Shown here: piece by piece, positions 46,967 through 62,777 of the stretch
How the letters are laid out: every line of letters starts with the position of its first letter
Numbering within the stretch: position 1 is the first letter of the stretch
NCBI GenBank assembly: GCA_025991245.1
Contig: BQMJ01000054.1
Location: 1 to 64,000 of the forward strand
Reading direction: 5' to 3'
DNA from: Galdieria partita
Taxonomy: Eukaryota > Rhodophyta > Bangiophyceae > Galdieriales > Galdieriaceae
DNA length: 64,000 nucleotides
Position numbers and translations under genes: made by a program
Notes under the pieces: generated by a model
Database searches by the model: none
The model's input: the letters and a program-made list of their open reading frames with translations, nothing else
What the model was told of the DNA's origin: nothing

Positions 46967-47716
46967 TTCTGAATAAGCAGCTTTTGCAATTGCAAGTGGA
47001 AACACTTTGCAAATTGGAACAACATTTTTTTGAACTCCAATAGTCTTCTTCTCATATATTTATTTTCATCACTTGCTTGGATACTTGTCATGATAACAGA
47101 ATAGAAATGAGAAAGATGTATCTTTACAATGCTAAGAACAATGTAGAATAGTCTCAAGTTGTTATTCACTCATGAATGTACACATATGAGAAAGTTGATT
47201 CTTGTTCGAAACAAATATGTAATTGAGAAAAAAGAACTTGATCTGCACTTGAGAAAAGGTCATTCTTCAATACCTGTTTGCTCAAGTGACCTACTAATGA
47301 CGATTACTATTTTCTTGAAAACATTCCGTTGTATGGTTGGTAGATATACAATCGTCTATGAAAGCATTTTCTATGTTGTCAAAGAACAACGCAATTCCCT
47401 ATTTTCTATATAGAAATGTGCTGCATTAAGACCATTCTGATAAAGAGAAACGTTTTATATATATAGTAGCCTTTCAACGATTCTCAAAAGTACAATAGAA
47501 TCTTGTCAAGCACTGAAACTAAATTGGATTGCTTATCCTAGCAGTTGACAGGGAAGAAAATCCATTTGTCGCTTTCCCTGTGAAACGACACAACAACCCC
47601 TCAAAGCCAAGGGAGGCAAAGGTTGTGCTCAGTCAAAAACGGAGGTTGATTATAACGTGTCTTGCTTTTCGAGTTGAACAATAAAGGTCTTGTACCACGA
47701 TTATGCTTGCTAGCAG
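46967..47716. other. Divergent intergenic region with a short inverted repeat
   Basis: These 750 bp lie between divergent genes. No reliable gene is seen; a minus-strand frame at 46942-47169 lacks an early ATG. An inverted repeat ACAGGGAA / TTCCCTGT (47548-47555 and 47574-47581, loop 18 nt) lies about 140 bp upstream of the next ATG and is unexplained. Confidence 0.45.
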
Positions 47717-49419
47717 ATGGACTTGGCAGTGACCCCAATCCTCAACAACGAAAGCGACTGCAGTGCTAGTACAACCACGAAAAACTCTGTAGCAAGAACA
47801 TTAGAAGAGCCAAATGACGATGTCATAGATTCTTTCTGGGACTGGCATATTTTTAGAAGGATACTCCATCTGGGAAGTGGACTTTTTGGGTTTGAAGTCC
47901 CAGGTTCTACCCAGGACAGTATGGAGACACAGAAAAGAACGGAAAATAGAAAATACAAATATAGGAATGCTGCAACGAAGCAAGACAATAATGGTCAAGT
48001 GGAATGTGAAGAAGGATACAATTCTCAACACTATGCAACTGTGACCAACACAAGTGTGGAAAACAGGGATGGGTTAGAAGGAAATAAGGTAGAAAATGAA
48101 CCCACTTCAGTTATTCCTATTCAAGTGGCCAAATCACGTGGACGTCGCTCCTTTTCGCTTCCAACCAATGTGGCCGATTTAACAAAGAGCAACTCAACAC
48201 AGTCATTTTGGAGTTTTTGGAAACGAAAACATCGGTGTCTTAGCTGCATAAAGAGGATACAAGGTACTGAAGGCATTCCCAAAAACTTGTTGAGTATAGC
48301 AGTAACACAAGACGATGAGGTGGTTACCACTCAAATGCGCAAAGCAGCCAAAGCAATGAATGCTGAACAAACGACTCCTTTAGATACTTTACTTCAGACA
48401 AGCGAATCCAACGATGTAGCTTTGGTGGCAAGTGAAGGGGAGACAACTGACTTTGGTTATCTTTCAACCTATTCACAACGTGGAATCACTCTCTTTTTGC
48501 TGGATTGGGACGATACTTTATTTGCGTCAACTTTTTTATCATCCTTTGATAGCGTAGAATTGCTTTCTACTGAAGAAAGAGATAATCTGAGCAAGTTGGA
48601 GTTGATAGTAATGATCTTTTTGAATGCTTTGAACGCTCGTGGCCATATTGCCATAGTGACGAATGCAGACGCTTATTGGGTGGAAATGACTTGTCAACGT
48701 TTTATGCCAAAGTAAGTTTTATTCATTATTCATTTGACTACTTATTCCTCTATAGGGTTTATTCTTATATGCAAGAATTTCAAGTGTTAGTTGTTAGTGC
48801 ACGAAATCTATTTGGAAGTGATTCACGTGCACCTATTTCCAGTTGTCCCTCTGACTGGAAAGCTGCAGCCTTTTTAAAACTGATGATATACTTTTTTTCA
48901 TCTACAGCCACTGATAAGAAAGAAATCTTGCAACTCAGCCATGGATCTTCTGAGGATACCGAACAAACAGCAGATATACCAGGCAGTATTATCAAAGAAG
49001 GAAAACCTCCACTTTACATGAAATATAGCCTTTCGCGTCTTTGTACTCACCGCAGCTGGACAAAAGCCATTCATGCTTTGGATATATTTCATCGAAGAAG
49101 GAAGAAGAAGGAGAAGCAATCGTCGAACATAGTCATCTCTCAAGTCTATACGGATAATTGGAAATTTGAAAAGGCTGTTTTGGTAGACAAAGATTCCTTT
49201 GCTTGCCATCATATTATTGTGATGGGCGATGCGTGCTTTGAACACAATGCAGTGAATACATTACGAGCACAATATCCACAAGCACACTTTAAGTTTATTC
49301 AGTTCATTTCTGAACCCACCATGGCAGACTTGTCCCAGCAACTCAAGTCTGTTTACGGTGCTTTGGATGAAATAGGCAACTTTGCTGGTAATTTGGACGT
49401 GAGACTCAAACCTCAGTGA
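47717..49419 (+). CDS. HAD-superfamily-like protein with DWDDT motif
   Basis: Two exons (47717-48711 and 48756-49419, 44-nt intron) encode 552 aa. The first ~250 residues are low-complexity and rich in Ser, Thr and Lys. Then FLLDWDDTLFASTFL matches HAD motif I (DxD), and GHIAIVTNADAYWV fits motif II with its Thr. A later HHIIVMGDACFEHNA could be motif IV. No clear substrate; similar DWDDT proteins of unknown function occur in several protists as far as I recall. Basic stretches (RRRKKKEKQ) interrupt the C-terminal part. It converges on the ABC transporter with 86 bp between stops. Confidence 0.65.
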
Positions 49420-49505
49420 AAGATGAGGTTATAGAAAGGCAGCTATTCTTTGTCTTTTTCTTTCTTGTATTTATGTTGTATGAACTTGGACAACACTAAA
49501 GTTTC

Positions 49506-52081
49506 TTATCGACTGTTATTTTCTGAAATGTGAGTTTCATCCAAGACCACATCTGTTGACTGCTGCACGTGATGATCACCGTTGCAACCAACATTCCTAT
49601 AATGATCAGTTGCTGGTGAGTTGTCCTGATTTCCATTCATTTCAGAATTCCAAAGACTCTTTTCTTCATACTTTTCATAGAAACGATTCGTGGAATGAGA
49701 ATATTCGAGTTGTTCACAAGCTTCAGCAGGAGTTTCTACATCTCGCAGTTGACGAGACCACATATGTGCATAAGCGCTATCCGGATCTTCTAAAAGTTCC
49801 ATATGCGTCCCTCTTTCCACAATCCTACCTTCCCTCAATACCAATATTTCATCAGCATCTACAACAGTAGAAAGTCGATGAGCAACTACAATGCAAGTTC
49901 TATTTTGTCCCAGTTGTTTCAATGCTTGAGTAATTTCCTGTTCCGTTTTGCTATCCAAAGCAGAAGTTGCTTCATCACATAATAAAATAGTTGGATTCTT
50001 CAACAAACAGCGAGCAATAGCCACTCTTTGTCTTTCTCCTCCCGACAAGCGCGCTCCACGTTCTCCAACAATCGTTTGATAACCATCAGGCATCCTCAAA
50101 ATGGTATCATGAATTTGTGCCAATTTCGCTGCCTGTTCCACTTGCTCTCTAGTAGAGTCGATCTTTCCGTATGCAATATTGAAATATATGGTATCATTGA
50201 ATAGCAAAGTATCCTAACCATTCAATCAATCAAAAATGACAACAGTTGGAAGAACAACATAATTACCTGAGGAATCATTCCAATGCAGCTCCTTAATGAC
50301 TTTTGTGAAACTTGTCGAATATCTTGATCATCAATCATAATACGACCATCGGTGGGTTCATATAAGCGATACAATAGTCTCAACGAGGTGCTTTTCCCTG
50401 AACCACTTTCGCCAACTATTGCCAACGTCTTCCCACTAGGAACACTAAAGGAAATGTTCTTTAATAATGGCTTAATTTCTGGTACAGCACTATTTTCCAA
50501 AGGATAAGCAAAAGACACATTTTCGAATTTCACCGTTCCACCTCGTAATACTATATCACGTGCATCTTCCTTGTCCGATATTTTAGGTCGACGGTTGAAT
50601 AGCTCTAATAAGTTTTCCATATCAATCAAACTTTGTTTCAATTCACGATATTGCCAACCAATAAAGTTCAAAGGTACCCACAATTGTTGTAACATTGTGT
50701 GAACCATCATCACATCACCTACAGATAAGAGCCCTTGAAAACAAAGAGAACAAGACAGAACGAGGGCTACTGAAAGACCCACACAAAATATGGCTCCTTG
50801 TCCAGCATTCAGAGACGCCAACAACTTTTCATTAAGTACAGAAGCTTCTTCAAATGCAGATAAACAAACATCATATCTCAATAGTTCAAAATCTTCATTA
50901 TTGAAAATCTTCACAGTTTCTGCACTAAATAGTGATTCGGATAATTTTGCTGAACCTTCATTGTCTACTGCATTCATAAGTCTTCTTACTCGGGCCATCT
51001 GATTGTTAATATGAACGGTATACCAAACATAGAAGAGAAAACATAGAACAGTTACTGCTGCCAAATGCCAAGTAAAACGAAAAGAAAGAATACCACATAC
51101 GAGACCTAATTCAAACAAAGAAGGTACAAAGCTAAAGATAAGAGCTCTTAAAATCATAGTTATAGACTTGGTTCCACGATCGACTATTCGAGTGGTTGCT
51201 CCTGTGCGGGAATTGTTGTGGAAGGATAGATCTAAAGAATGAAGATATGCAAAAGCTGCACGAGTAATTCTTCTTCCGACTCCCAAACCCACTCGGGCAA
51301 AGAGTGCATTACGTAGTTCATGAGTTGCAATTGCTGCTATGCGAGCTACTCCATGACCAATCAATAACCACATAACGAGAGAAGTAGAACGCGCCCAAGT
51401 TATTTTTGACTGAAATGACTTTGTCAAACTATCTACTGCCAACTTCAAAAGGAAAGGAACCAGAATATTAAGCAATTTACTCAAAAACATGAGTACAAGT
51501 GCCAAATAGAGTCTCCATTCTAGACTTTTATCTGCACCCAATACTTGACGAACAAAAATCCAACAGGCGTGCAGTGTTTTACTGGCTCTGGCAGCCTTCA
51601 AGTTATCCAGCTCTTTTCCTGCTGCTCTTGCTCCATCTGGATTCTTAGCATCGAGTGCTCTCACATTTATCTTTCCCTGTAGACTGGTTGGAAAAGAATT
51701 CATAGTTTCACTTTCACTGTACTCGATATTTCGCTTGAGTTCTCTGAGGACTATTGGCTGACTCTCGAATGGTAAGGTTTCCATATCTCTCCAGTCGCTT
51801 GCTCTTGAAGCTTGAATTATCCATCCTAGTCTCTTCTTGTACTTTTTGGCAGGTCTTTTGTTTTTTATGCCAAGAAAAGTACAGTCAAAGTCAACCCATC
51901 TTTTCTGCCAACAACTGGCACAAAAGTTGTTGCTGTTGTTGGGAATGTGCCGGAAAACACCAAAAGATGGAATGAACTTTACCACATTAGCTTGTCTTGA
52001 AAAACATAAACGTTGATTGTTCAATAGTGACGGAGGTGAAGTATAGGAGAAGAGACCGGTCCTTATCAACTCTGACCTCAT
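49506..52081 (-). CDS. ATM: ABCB half transporter of the ATM/HMT group
   Basis: Two exons (52081-50267 and 50213-49506, 53-nt intron) encode 840 aa. A ~150-residue basic leader suggests mitochondrial import. A six-helix membrane domain spans about 180-500, and the subgroup signature PLNFIGWQYRELKQSLIDME precedes the nucleotide-binding domain. That domain has Walker A GESGSGKST, signature LSGGERQR, Walker B ILLCDEATSALD and the switch VVAHRLSTV. Mitochondrial ATM1/ABCB7 exports a sulfur-containing compound for cytosolic iron-sulfur and tRNA thiolation; the HMT1/ABCB6 subgroup is the alternative. The frame continues to a TTG; ATG 52081 is chosen. NFS1, its functional partner, lies 26 kb away. 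Confidence 0.88.
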
Positions 52082-52357
52082 TTCTATGAACAAGTCCTTT
52101 CAGTGCCCAATATCCATTCAAGGCCATGTGTGGAGTAGAATGTTTCTCTGCTTTGGAAGAAGCAAGTTACTAAGAATGGAGTATTACAAGGTATCAAAAG
52201 GGTGAATTGGTTGTATATATGTATACAGGAGTCATCATAGACTTGTTTATTTGAAAAAGTTCTAAAAGATTCCAAATAGCATCATTCTTCCTTCTTAAAT
52301 GTGAATAAGGAGCGGGACGGACACGTAGTAGAAAATTTCTTATTGTTGGTTGAAAGG

Positions 52358-53353
52358 ATGCCTCCCGTTACACCACTGTTTAGCACTTCACCTAAAACTG
52401 TTAATCGTGAAATTGAACATTGGATGAATAATCTCAATGAAGTTCAAAGTGTGATAAATACTGTGGAACCCAAATTGAGTGCAGCTCCAACCAAGTGGAA
52501 AGGTAACTCAACCTCCTATTATGAGGAAACGAGTGATTCTAAAATAGGATAACATTAGCGGTTTCTCAACATGTCAAGGAAGTCTCGGAAGAACTAAGTC
52601 AGATTTTCAACAAAGAGGATCCTCATTATGATGTCATCGTGGCTGGAGTTAACGCCGGTAGAAAATGGGACAGCGTTCAAACAGAGATAGCAAAGGTAGT
52701 GTAAAAAGGTACTTTTGGTGTTATGGTGACTCTTTTTTGTTTAGACTGACAATGTAAGAGATCGTGCTATGACAAGGGTGAGAAAGTATCGGGACGAAAT
52801 TGAAGTTCTTAGGAGAGAATACAAAGAAAGAGAAAAAGTGAGGGAAAGGTATGACCACTATCGCATTAAATTGGACAATCTGGAGAAAAAGGGAAAGGAT
52901 CAGCCAAGAATTGAACGAAATCAACAAAAGCTAAAGGATGCTGAAGATGCCTATCACGCAGTAACAGCTGAACTGATTCAGAAAATGGAAAATTGTTGGA
53001 AGAAACATGTGGAAATATTTGCAGAGGCTTCTATAGCTTTATGGCATATGCAAATGCGTATGATAGATGAGTTTTCTCAAACTTCGGAAGATGTTCGACC
53101 TTTCGTGGAGGACTATTTAAAGAATGTCAAGAATACTTCATTCCCTAGTCAAGATTATATTGGAGATGATTCTTTAGCAGCCAATCATACACAAAACCCA
53201 ACGGCTCATAATAATGACTCAACCTTGGACACTTCTGATTTAAAGAGGACTCTAAGTGCAAACTCAACGGATGCTTCCCCGACTTTTGAAGAAAAGGGCA
53301 AACAAGGATCAGCGCCGGAGACGTATCCTTCCACCCAGAGTTTGTCAGCTTAG
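52358..53353 (+). CDS. BAR-domain membrane-curvature protein
   Basis: Three exons (52358-52502, 52559-52695, 52745-53353) encode 296 aa. Residues about 15-215 form the long charged helices of an amphiphysin/Rvs-type BAR domain (EVLRREYKEREKVRERYDHY, then QQKLKDAEDAYHAVTAEL). The ~80-residue tail is Ser/Thr/Asn-rich and disordered; no SH3 domain is present. BAR dimers bind and bend membranes in endocytosis and traffic. The frame extends to a GTG upstream; I chose the ATG. For intron 1, the donor GTAACT with acceptor ACATTAG (56 nt) keeps the frame; GTGGAAAG with AAAATAG would also do so. Confidence 0.8.
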
Positions 53354-53583
53354 TTTGCTCTTATCAGAAACTGCTTTTAGACCCATTTTGTGTGTTTGGA
53401 ATGAGAATCGACGCCTATTTTTATTTATTGGCTCAATGGACATTTTGCATCCTTCATCCTATGAAAGTGAGGATACATTTGTAGCACATTTTGGGTTTCT
53501 GTTTTTTCTTGTTTGTTTGTGTGATTCTTTTGTTATACGTTGCTTTTAAAATTGGCGAGTTTCAAATGGTTGTAATGTATTTT

Positions 53584-55088
53584 TCAGTTGTTTCTATCAG
53601 AAAATGAATTCTCACAAGATCCAAAGAATACTTGTGTTGGAACACTGCCACTATATACATTTGATAAAGAAGCACAACTGGAGTCAACCCATGACTCTTC
53701 TTCTGGCTCGACTTTCAATTCTACTCTGACTTCCTCGCAGCCATAAGCACGTGGAGTCAATTTGATAACAACATGAAGAGGAACTTCCAAGTTGGGACAT
53801 TCTTCTTGTCGCTTACCAATAAGAAAACCATAAATAGCTCTACCAACTGTCTTTAAAACTATTGAAATGAAACCAACAACGCTTACCTTATCACAGCATT
53901 ATGACTCACAATCAGAATGGACTCTCTTAAGCGTTCCATTTCCAACATAACCGGTTCGAGTCTTTGGATCACATCCACATAACTTTCACCACCAGGATAA
54001 CGAAAATGGAGTTTATCTTTCATTCTATCTTCGTATATTTTGGGATACAACTGTTTCACATCGTTCAAAGTCTTGCCTTCACAAACACCCGCATTGATTT
54101 CATTCAAAGCTCTCCAACAAACATTATGCGTTGGAATGAACTCTACGGTATGGCGTGAGCGACGAAGTTGCGATGTCCATATTAAGGGAAGTTCCTTTCC
54201 TTGGGCAGTAAACTCCTTATGAACATATTCCGCTAATTGTGCAGCATAGCGTTTTCCTTTGGGTGTTAAATCTGGATCTCCTCCGAGTCTTTCTTCCACA
54301 TTGTATTCAGATTCCCCATGGCGAGTCAAATAAATACTTCTCGGTAAAGTATGCATATTCATCAAATAGGAAACTAATTTTCCTTGCAAATATCCTGTCA
54401 GTTGATGCAACACAATGGTTCGACCTAGGTTGATTATCTTAATATAGGATGCCATTTCATCATCTTCAATAGTTTCGTTGGCTACTTCATAATTAGCAAT
54501 CCTTCTTTGAAAGTCTTCTACTGCACTTTCAGGGTCCATATCTTGATAGTCTGGCATGCGCAATTTTGTTTCCATAACATTGTGTTCGATGATGCTTTTA
54601 TCCTCACAAATACTTTCCAAAAAGAGCACTCGTATGCACTCTCCTTCCAACCTCTCTTTTACATACTTCCTTCTTTCCTTTGTATTATTGGTAGCATCAT
54701 AAATACCTACTTGTCCATGTTGATGCTTTAACCAAGCAATCATATCATCCAAACACTTGATGGCTAGTTCCCAACGTGCTTGTCTTCCTTCCTGGTTGTT
54801 GGGATCAAAAAACTGGGCAGGTTGACTTGCTCCAACTAGTTCTCTCCTATAGTTGCCAACATTAAACACTCGTGTTGTCCGTCCCAACCAATTCAAATAT
54901 CTTGCAATATATCGAGCAATGTGAGTCTTACCTCTAGCGGGTAAGCCTACCATCACAATAGCCAGTTTCTTCATAGGAAAAGATTTAGACTCTTCTTCTT
55001 CATCCGAACTATTGCTTTCTATATGACTCGAAGAAAGAGGCATAGATACAAAAGCAGCAACGTCATTGTAGCTAACTGCTCTCTTCAT
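53584..55088 (-). CDS. PFKFB: 6-phosphofructo-2-kinase / fructose-2,6-bisphosphatase
   Basis: Two exons (55088-53887 and 53839-53584, 47-nt intron) encode 485 aa. The kinase domain has Walker A GLPARGKT at 48-55 and DATNNTKERR at about 131-140. The phosphatase domain has the histidine of LTRHGESEYN (His257), LRRSRHT, and SHNAVIRA at the exon junction. Both activities therefore look intact. It makes and removes fructose-2,6-bisphosphate, the signal that sets the balance of glycolysis and gluconeogenesis in the cytosol. The N-terminus has an acidic serine cluster (ESNSSDEEEES) that could be phosphorylated. Confidence 0.94.
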
Positions 55089-55351
55089 TTCATATGCAAT
55101 GCTTTCTCACAAAGATCCATTCTTGGGTAATCACTTTATTCACTTGCTTTAGAAAGTAAGGGACACAATGTTGTAAGTTTGTGGATATTGGAATATGAAC
55201 TGATTGGTTACTAGTCACACTAGTTGCAAATACGAGATATTAAGCCACACGGTGATCATATCCATTCGGGCAAGTTTCTAAAGGTTTCACCCTATCGTGA
55301 CTACACAAGCAAAGCATAGTTTGGACTTTCATAAGCTAAACAACAAGCAAC

Positions 55352-55555
55352 TTAGTCTTGCTTCATGGAAAGCTGCTTCAAAAGAGCTACAAGTTCTTCT
55401 TCTTCCTTTTCAGACCTTGTCGTTTTGGACAAAAGATTCAAACTTCTTTCAACAACCTGTTTCCTATGTCTTACATACGCTGATTGAGTGGGTAACTTTG
55501 CAAGTTTCTCTTGTTCTTTTTCAAGTCGTTGAGCAAGCGTAACACAAAAGGGCAT
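55352..55555 (-). CDS. 67-aa basic/acidic helical protein behind syntaxin 5
   Basis: An ATG at 55555 begins 5 nt after the syntaxin 5 stop codon and opens 67 codons. The product is almost entirely helical and rich in K/E/L/Q (LAQRLEKEQEKLAKL, then SAYVRHRKQVVERSLNLL, then EEEELVALLKQLS), with a conserved-looking core. I do not recognise a named family. It may be read from a bicistronic transcript or have its own promoter inside the syntaxin gene. An upstream extension of the same frame overlaps the syntaxin transmembrane exon and is probably a shadow. Confidence 0.5.
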   Translation of the reverse strand: MPFCVTLAQRLEKEQEKLAKLPTQSAYVRHRKQVVERSLNLLSKTTRSEKEEEELVALLKQLSMKQD

Positions 55556-55560
55556 CCAAT

Positions 55561-56598
55561 TTACAAAATGACAACCCAAAGAAACAAAAACAACAACATA
55601 ATGGCAAAAACTTTCACAATCAACCAACGATTACTCGATATTCTGTGATAATATCTTAACAATTGACTTTGTCCTTGTTCAACTTGAAACAAAGTATCCT
55701 GTACATTACTATCGATTCTTTCAACCAACTCTCCCTATAACCATGGTCAAATGAATATTCACTTTCAATATATCTATATTCTTACCTGTTCGGATACCAT
55801 CGTTGCTAATTGTTGAAATATCTGACCCAACTCAACAATAGTACTTTCTACCTGTTGTGCAGCCGCTGCTCTTTCTCTTCGGTAATCGTTATCTAACTGA
55901 TAGCTTTGCAGCATCAACGCTTGATTGTTCACTTGATGGCTCTCATCGTTTTGCAAAAGGTTGTTATTACCCAAAGAGCCACTTCCCAAATCAACGACTA
56001 CTGAACTCCCGTTCATCGCTCTTTGAGAATCTCTTTCAGGAGCAACCTCAATAGGACTATCCGAAGCTACAAACTGTTGACGTCTTTGTTGTTGCTTTTG
56101 TAACATACTCGTTCGCAATTGCAAAACTTTTTTAAATTCTTTAGTAGTGTTCATCAAGTCTGTCTTCAAAGTATCCACTACAGACTCTCCGTGTGAGACA
56201 GCTTGCTTATGAGACGCGTTTCGCTGCTGTCGATGAATAAGTTCCAGTTCTTCCAATTGTTTGTTCAGTTCGTGCAGTTGTTGTTTCACTACAAACGTCA
56301 GTTGCTGAATTTCCAAGGAAGCGTCATCAAATAAACTACTTTTCTGACATAACTGAGTTAGCTTTTCCAAATTCTTAGAAATAGATTCGATTCCTTGAGC
56401 AATATCTATTGCTTGTTTGGTAAAAGCGGACTTGGCGTATGGGTTGGTTTTCTTTGTCTGTATACAGACTGCAAGTTAGTCAACCAACACAGCAACACTC
56501 TCAGAACTTACGTGGTGGTTTCCTCCTTCTCTTTGTTGATAACTTTGTGCTGCAGATAAAAATTCGTTGGTACGGTCGCAAATGTTTGTGCTTTGCAT
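55561..56598 (-). CDS. SED5: Syntaxin 5 (Sed5/SYP3), Golgi Qa-SNARE
   Basis: Three exons (56598-56512, 56457-55786, 55734-55561) encode 310 aa. The N-terminal DRTNEF (8-13) is the Sly1-binding peptide typical of syntaxin 5. An Habc-like helical region follows, then the SNARE motif with the zero-layer glutamine in MVSEQGELVERID spanning the last exon junction. SSNRWLIVKVFAIMLL begins a C-terminal membrane anchor. It drives ER-to-Golgi and intra-Golgi fusion. It is divergent from the TrpRS gene with 57 bp between starts. Confidence 0.93.
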
Positions 56599-56655
56599 AG
56601 GGACAAAAAGCTACCCAAAGTGGTGGTGGCACATGGAAGAATTGTGGGTTGACGA

Positions 56656-58102
56656 ATGAACGACTTTCCAGTGGATCAAGTAGACTCTGTGGTTACGCCT
56701 TGGAACGTGTCTGGAGTAGTTGACTATGACAAACTGATTGAACAGTTTGGTTCCCAAAAGATCGATCCCCAGTTGTTGAAAAAGTTCGAGTCGTTGACCG
56801 TTGGTTGCTTTTGGGTAGTTGCTATGGATGATAATTAGATTATCTTATTAGGGTCGACCTTTGCATCCCTTTTTGAGACGTGGTATTTTCTTTTCTCATC
56901 GAGATTTGCAAGAGATACTTCAGTTGTATGAAAACGGCACCAAGTTTTATTTGTACACCGGTAGAGGACCCAGTAGTGATGCTTTGCATTTGGGACATAT
57001 GATACCGTTTCTTTTTACACAATACTTGCAAGGTAAGTAGGAAGAAAGTGAATATATGTATGTCAAAACAGGATTGAAATAATATCGAATGTAGAGGCGT
57101 TTCAAGTGCCTTGTGTTATTCAGTTGACGGATGACGAAAAGTTTCTGTTTTCAAAAGACAACAGTAAGAAACTGGAAGACTATCAACGACTAGGTTGGGA
57201 AAATGCCAAGTAAGTAATCGTTCATAACGACAACGGAATATTATTCATTCGCATATGGTTAGAGATATTTTGGCGGTTGGATTGGATTGTGAACGTACTT
57301 TTATATTTCGTGATACGGATTACATTGGAACGATGTACCCTAATATACTGAAGATTCAAAAAGCAGTGACTTACAACCAAGCAAGAGCCATATTTGGTTT
57401 CGACGATAGTGACAATATCGTAAGTTTCGTATTCTATGCAGTTCTAAGAAACCGTCTCAACAGTCCTTCAAAGGGAAAACATGGCTTTCCAGCAGTACAA
57501 GCAGCGCCATCCTTTTCATCTTCTTTTCCACAATTGTTTGGTCCTCAAAACAATCTTCCTTGTCTTATTCCTTGTGCAATTGATCAGGATCCCTATTTTC
57601 GAATGACAAGAGATGTCGCTCCCAAATTAGGTTATCGGAAACCGGCTTTGATTCATTCCAAATTCTTTCCAGCGTTACAAGGAGAGAACACCAAAATGAG
57701 TGCTTCTATGGCACATACAGCAATCTATGTTTCGGATAGTGCGAAACAATTGAAAACCAAAGTGAACAAGTACGCATTTTCGGGAGGAGGCGCAACCATA
57801 GAAGAACATAAAAAATATGGCGGCAATTGTGATATCGATGTAGCTTATAAATACTTGAGTTTCTTTTTGGAAGATGATGAACAACTCGAAAAAATAAGAC
57901 AAGAATATTCCAGCGGTAAAATGTTGACAGGTGAAATCAAAGCAAAACTTATTCAAGTATTGCAACCTTTCTTGGAACAGCATCAACAAAGGAGATCCCA
58001 AGTTACCGATGAAGTAAGTAACATCCGATATAGACACATTGTATAACTAAAACATAATTTGCAGATGATTCGCAAAGTAATGACACCAAGAAAACTTTCC
58101 TT

Positions 58103-58106
<4 letters not shown>
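56656..58106 (+). CDS. WARS: Tryptophanyl-tRNA synthetase, cytosolic eukaryotic type
   Basis: Six exons (56656-56799, 56852-57032, 57095-57209, 57263-57419, 57474-58013, 58065-58106) encode 392 aa. It charges tRNA-Trp. The class I signature HIGH appears as LHLGHMIPF, and KMSAS follows [24 protein letters not shown] and [19 protein letters not shown] are typical of the eukaryotic/archaeal enzyme. The 54-nt intron 4 has no stop and keeps the frame, but comparison with the family (SDNI joins [14 protein letters not shown]) shows it is an intron. The last exon has 13 codons. The stop overlaps the stop of the helicase gene on the other strand. Confidence 0.95.
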
Positions 58107-61901
<3,795 letters not shown>

Positions 61902-61940
61902 CTATGATCACCCAACACCGAAAAACGCACAATCAATACT

Positions 61941-62742
61941 TTATTGTAACAAAGGAAGCAACACTTGACGCCATTCTGACCAACGATTCAATCTTGGCAC
62001 TCCTTCACCTATTCACGTATCATAAGATTGGAAAAGAGAAGCGGGTCTTACCTTGTCTATGTAAATTGTATGATCTTGTAAAGACAACGTGTTTCCATTC
62101 AGGTTGACGGACTATTCCTTGTACCTGAGGTTTATCATCTACAAGAATATCACCTTTTACCAACGTTTTGTCTCGAACAATCATAAGACGCTGTAAGAAA
62201 TCTTCGCCAAAATATCTTTTCAAAAGCTGTCAAAAAAGAAATATGGATATCCCATTCTTCCTATATACCTGCGGACCCATAAATATTTTTCCTTTACACA
62301 GCTTTCCCACTGAAAAGGTAACGGTGCTGAGCAAATTCGAACATCCAGTCCTTCACGTATCATCTCTTTACAAGATTCGATAGCTTCTTGTACCGGAGGA
62401 AAACTCAGAAAGAAGCCTTGGTTCATTCTGGTACACTAGTTTTGAAAAAAGGACAATCATCCTACCTTCTTCACTCATCAAAGCAATAGCTTCCTCTTTC
62501 TCCTCATCAGGGAAGTTTTGTTCCAATTCAAAATATTTTCTTTGAGAAAGATCAAAATCAGCTTGTTCAGGATGCCTTTCTTTCCATCTCTTTACAAACT
62601 CAGAGTCAAAGTCTGCCAATACGTTGTCCATATCCACCAAAACGACTTTTGATGGTTTGCAATGTTTTTCTCTTTGTTTCTTTTTTACGGTCCAACCAAC
62701 CAGAATACCAACAAGCAAAGTAGCAACGCAGGTTGACATCAT
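61941..62742 (-). CDS. 5'(3')-deoxyribonucleotidase-like (NT5C family)
   Basis: Four exons (62742-62466, 62416-62269, 62215-62052, 62008-61941) encode 218 aa. It is a HAD-fold nucleotidase that dephosphorylates nucleoside monophosphates. Motif I is VLVDMDNVLADFD, motif II RICSAPLPFQW, motif III RDKTLVKGD and motif IV ILVDDKP. GFFLSFPPV and EKYLWVRRYFGEDF align with animal NT5C/NT5M without gaps, which fixed the splice sites. The N-terminus is a membrane helix followed by KKKQREKH, unusual for the cytosolic enzyme and suggesting membrane anchoring or organelle import. It lies 39 bp upstream of the PRP22 start and 35 bp from the divergent HMG-box gene. Confidence 0.87.
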
Positions 62743-62777
62743 TCAACTGTTGGAAAAGGACGTTTGTTGAAAATCGA

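Noticed and set aside
46942-47169. 75-codon minus-strand frame upstream of the PAP2-like gene
   Set aside because: There is no ATG at its start, and the PAP2-like gene already has a good first exon beginning inside it in another frame.
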